This document shows, piece by piece, positions 60,720 to 64,000 of a stretch of DNA of 64,000 nucleotides. The stretch comes from Pohlia nutans (taxonomy: Eukaryota; Streptophyta; Bryopsida; Bryales; Mniaceae). The notes below the pieces were generated by a model. The model was given only the letters and a program-made list of their open reading frames with translations. It had not been told where the DNA came from and made no database searches. Location of the stretch: the NCBI GenBank assembly GCA_022496805.1, contig CM040087.1, positions 16,823,501-16,887,500 of the forward strand, read 5' to 3'. The translations under genes and the position numbers were made by a program. Positions within the stretch are counted from its first letter, which is position 1. Every line of letters starts with the position of its first letter.

Positions 60720-62095
60720 ATTATCCCTCCCTTTGCTCCTACTTTCCCCCTTCTTGTACTTTCTCCCTTACTTTTATCCTACTTTTTTGAAACACACGAG
60801 TTGCTTTTTGCAATCCGTGGCAAGGTCTTTTTTTTTTTTCTTTCCATTCCATCATGTAGAGATGATTTCAAGGTTGGGAATCAAACCGTCATTTGATTTG
60901 GGTACGTGTCTACCATCACCTTGTGGTTTAGAGTTATGTCCGACCGGTTTTATTCTACTTTTAATCCCTTATTGGATTAAGAACTAAGAAACCCAAATTG
61001 GATCTCATTTTTTTTTTTAACATTTTTGAATAGGTATCATGCAGAATCTTTTTTAATTCAAATTTATTTGTCTTTTGACCAACACATGCAATTAATTCTA
61101 GTGATATAATATTCGGTCCCATCTCAATTATATTATTCACCAAGCATATTTAAATATGAAAATTTCATGTTATTATATTGTATTGCTTATCAAGCTGTTT
61201 AAAAATAAGTAAAACTACTTAGAAGTTCCATAAAAACTACTTAGAAGTTCCATTTTGCTTACTTGGATCATATTTTTGTGAAAAAAAATTCAGTAAAGTC
61301 AGAAGTATGATTTCAAACGAGAGAAATTATAATAGGTGTGAACTCATGGAAAGTACAGGAGTAATAGCACGCATTGTGGAATTTGAGGTTGATCATACTG
61401 GTCCAAGCTTTGAGAGGGCTCATAAGAACCATAAAGCATATATTGACCGAGTTGAATTTTGGATTAGGAGCTAATAAATGATTTGAGTGACTATTCATAA
61501 GAGGAAAGTGATGATGTTATTGTCTTAGCTTTGAAGTTCAAATTTCAAGAGACTCAAGAATTGTGTGTTGAATTAGGTATGAAACCCAATGTTGTGAAAG
61601 ATACTAGTTGGTAGATAGATTGAACCATGGATACATAAGAAAAAATTGAAACACATTTGTTTGGAAGTATGGAGGAAGATGGTTATGATCACATATTGAT
61701 TGATGATCCTATTACATAAAGTGGTGAAAAGGAAAATTGTGGTGTTGGAGGAGACAATTCAAATATGTGCAAGAATGTTTTCATAGAGGTTGAAGGAGTG
61801 AAGTCATGGACTAAAGATGACTTAAATGAATATATTGAGTTGGAGACTGAGTTTTGACATACTTTGGATGTTCTTGTTGATAAACATGAAGGTGTTGAAT
61901 TTCCCTCTTTATTTAATGTAAAGTCAACTGTGGCTTACGTAATAGTAGGGGAGTTTAGAATTTTTTAAAGTACACTTGTTGATCAATTGAATAGCAATCC
62001 TACTTTGTTTAAAGATTAGCTTACTCGGATTAAGGCTGATATTATATATATATGTGAAGCCTAAATTTTGTAGTGCCGAAAACCATGATACTATG
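60720..62095 (+). other. Intergenic DNA with a decayed coding relic
   Basis: Between about 61310 and 61970 the plus strand has coding-like sequence broken by many stops (fragments VEFEVDHTGPSFERAHKNHK, LALKFKFQETQELCVELGMK and VEGVKSWTKDDLNEYIELET). I recognise no family. It may be the remnant of a transposon gene. The rest is AT-rich and unremarkable. Confidence 0.4.
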
Positions 62096-63013
62096 TTAAT
62101 CTGTAAAGGACCATGCTCATCCTTAAAATTTTATCACTTTCTTGTAATGCTTTCAAAAAGGCAGCTGTGTCTCTTAATTGGTATTCATGTAGAAAACTTT
62201 ACCATTGAAGTTCAAAGAAGACTTTGTTGAGAGATTGTATATCAATTTTCAAAAAAATCTACCTTATATGTTATATGATTATAAGGTTTAATCATGAGTT
62301 GTTTTCTAAAAAAATTGAGCAATATCAACAGATCATTCACTGAAAATTTTCTTATAAATTCTAAAACCATGATTAGCATTTGAAATTACAGGAGCATACA
62401 AAGATGTGTTATATCTGGGTGCTACTAACAGCGGTGTTCTAAAACTAAATACAACAACGATTGATTCTGAATGATTTATGTTTGGATGAAATGACTTGTT
62501 GGTGACTCGTTGAACCAGTGTTCATGATCATTATTAATTGTTATATTGCATAAAATGTGCAAAGATTTCAAATTTGTTTTTGGTATGTTCCAAAATATTC
62601 CAAAATAATATAAAACATGCTCAAAAATATGTAAATAGATTCCAAAATGTTTTATTTAAAATATATTTAAACATTTTTGTAATTGTCATACAATGTTAAT
62701 GATGCACTAATAGCAAATGTTTTACATATTGTACACTTTTTTTTGACAAATGTGACGTTCTAGTGTGAAAACGCCCTCCAAATCATCAACCTACTTAACG
62801 ACCATATCTCAAGTTCACCTACGTTGACATTTTAGTTTTTTCCCGGTGGATCGGTCAACGTAATTGCAAATCTTCAAGGATTTATGTGTTCTTGTAACGT
62901 ACATTTACAATTCTCCACTAACATTGAGTCAAAATTATAGAAACCAAATAAATTATTAAAGTAATGAAATTATTCTTGAACATAATGTGTCTACTTGGTC
63001 TTTTAGGGGTTAA
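62096..63013. mobile_element. TTAA-type element, about 918 bp, longest copy in the window
   Basis: The left end is TTAA-TCTGTAAAGGACC and the right end GGTCTTTTAGGGG-TTAA. The right end and both flanks are well kept, and the left tip is eroded. It has no open frame of note. It lies between two decayed coding stretches. Confidence 0.55.
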
Positions 63014-63693
63014 AGTTTGGTCGTGATTGTCGTGTGTCTTTGAACACACCTCATGCTCAAACTATAAAAAAAAGATGTAGATAAAAAAAAATTAGCTTAA
63101 CTTAAGGTTAAGTTTGTTGGGAAAGTTTATAGGATGCGTAGGAAGTTTGGTAGTCGTTGGATGGAGTGTAGGGATCTGATTGACTTGATAAACTATTCAT
63201 CAAATATGGAGATTGGTTTATGTTGGTATCAAAAGGTGTTTAACTACAAATGGACATATGATCTTACTGATCATTTGATGGTAGATTTGGAAACAATAAT
63301 TGCATTAGCTACAATAACATATATTGCAGAATTAGATGTTTATGAGTTATATCCCGAGGGATGGAAAAAAATTCAACAACTTTGCTAATGAAAGTTAGGA
63401 TATTGCATTATACATATAGTAGGGATTAACTATTGTTAAACAATATATTTGTATGCTTATGATAATGACTATATATGAATGGATTATTTCTGGTTTTACA
63501 TATTGTGTCTTGTAATTTTATTATTGTAATTGTGTGTGTATTACCTAATTTAACAAAAAGAAAGTTGTGTATAGGGAGCTTTTAGAGTATGTTGCAAACG
63601 TATATGATTCTCCGTTTTAATGAAAGATGCACCCCCTAAGAGCCAAACAATCCACGCACAGTGAAAGGTTGAATCTAGTCATGGGTATGTTGA
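63014..63693 (+). other. Possible coding relic and intergenic DNA
   Basis: An 84-codon open frame at 63134-63388 (MRRKFGSRWMECRDLIDLIN...) has plausible protein composition, Trp- and Tyr-rich, but no recognisable family, splice partner or complete domain. It may belong with the relic at 61.3-62.0 kb, now separated by the TTAA-type element. Confidence 0.3.
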
Positions 63694-63915
63694 TTAATCT
63701 TTAAAGGTCTAGAGAGCCCTTTCCAACCAATATTATACACCAACATCTCATTGAATTTGGCATGGTTCCACACTTATGGGTTTAAAACCAAAAGTGAAGT
63801 TAAAATTCACATCGACATGATTTTAAGGTCTCAATTTGAAGCTTTCTACCTACAACAAAAGTCAAATATACGCCAACATATCTACTATCCGCCCTATCAA
63901 CCATTAAAAGATTAA
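63694..63915. mobile_element. Short TTAA-type miniature element, about 222 bp
   Basis: The left end is TTAA-TCTTTAAAGGTC and the right end ACCATTAAAAGA-TTAA, imperfect inverted ends between TTAA flanks, similar in size and ends to the copy at 33568. Confidence 0.45.
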
Positions 63916-64000
63916 ACTAGGTGTCCACATCAGGAATTTAGGACCCCACTAATTTTTAACAATATTCGTGCGACATTTGATATTTCATGGATTCATACAT

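Overview
This window is nuclear DNA of a land plant. The genes are split by many spliceosomal introns (GT...AG, often with short exons). The proteins are plant types: an EAF1-like NuA4 scaffold, a peroxisomal adenine-nucleotide carrier, a plant-type adenylate kinase, and relics of an RMA-type RING ligase and of 7-hydroxymethyl-chlorophyll a reductase (HCAR). The species cannot be fixed from the sequence. A non-seed plant (bryophyte or lycophyte) would fit the divergence from Arabidopsis, but that is only an inference. No tRNA, rRNA or CRISPR array was seen.

Layout. 1-5.4 kb is AT-rich intergenic DNA with small repeats. About 5.5-20.3 kb is one large plus-strand gene, EAF1, whose exons can be followed almost base by base: an HSA domain near 9.2-9.9 kb, a SANT/Myb domain near 13.1-14.0 kb, and a Gln-rich tail from 16.7 to 19.8 kb. 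20.3-36.5 kb is repeat-rich and gene-poor. It holds a broken RMA-like RING gene (23.3-23.9 kb), a three-exon fragment of HCAR (25.7-26.3 kb), 179-bp tandem repeats, a long direct repeat, and a fold-back element with another element nested in it. 36.5-47.0 kb is a 10.5-kb block, visibly richer in G+C, bounded by 34-bp imperfect terminal inverted repeats. It carries three protein genes (A on plus, B and C on minus) and is sprinkled throughout with a short motif (GYTGGCARC). I read it as a large DNA transposon of a family I do not recognise. 47-52 kb is again AT-rich with several miniature elements. Two housekeeping genes follow, both on the minus strand: a PNC-type peroxisomal carrier (52.0-56.5 kb) and adenylate kinase (58.5-60.6 kb). 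60.7-64 kb is intergenic, with decayed coding relics and more miniature elements.

A theme of the window is a family of about eleven non-autonomous elements that end in TTAA-CCCCTAAA...TTTAGGGG-TTAA, usually 220-920 bp long. They have the hallmarks of TTAA-targeting transposons (piggyBac, Kolobok or Sola3 type), and two of them sit in introns of the carrier gene.

How the genes work together: PNC carriers import ATP into peroxisomes in exchange for AMP, and adenylate kinase recycles AMP and ATP. The two neighbours are therefore related in metabolism, though there is no evidence of co-regulation. EAF1 is a chromatin protein with no evident link to them. The most unusual content is the 36.5-47.0 kb element: genes A and B carry several in-frame stops that are explicable by C-to-T decay, whereas gene C is still open.
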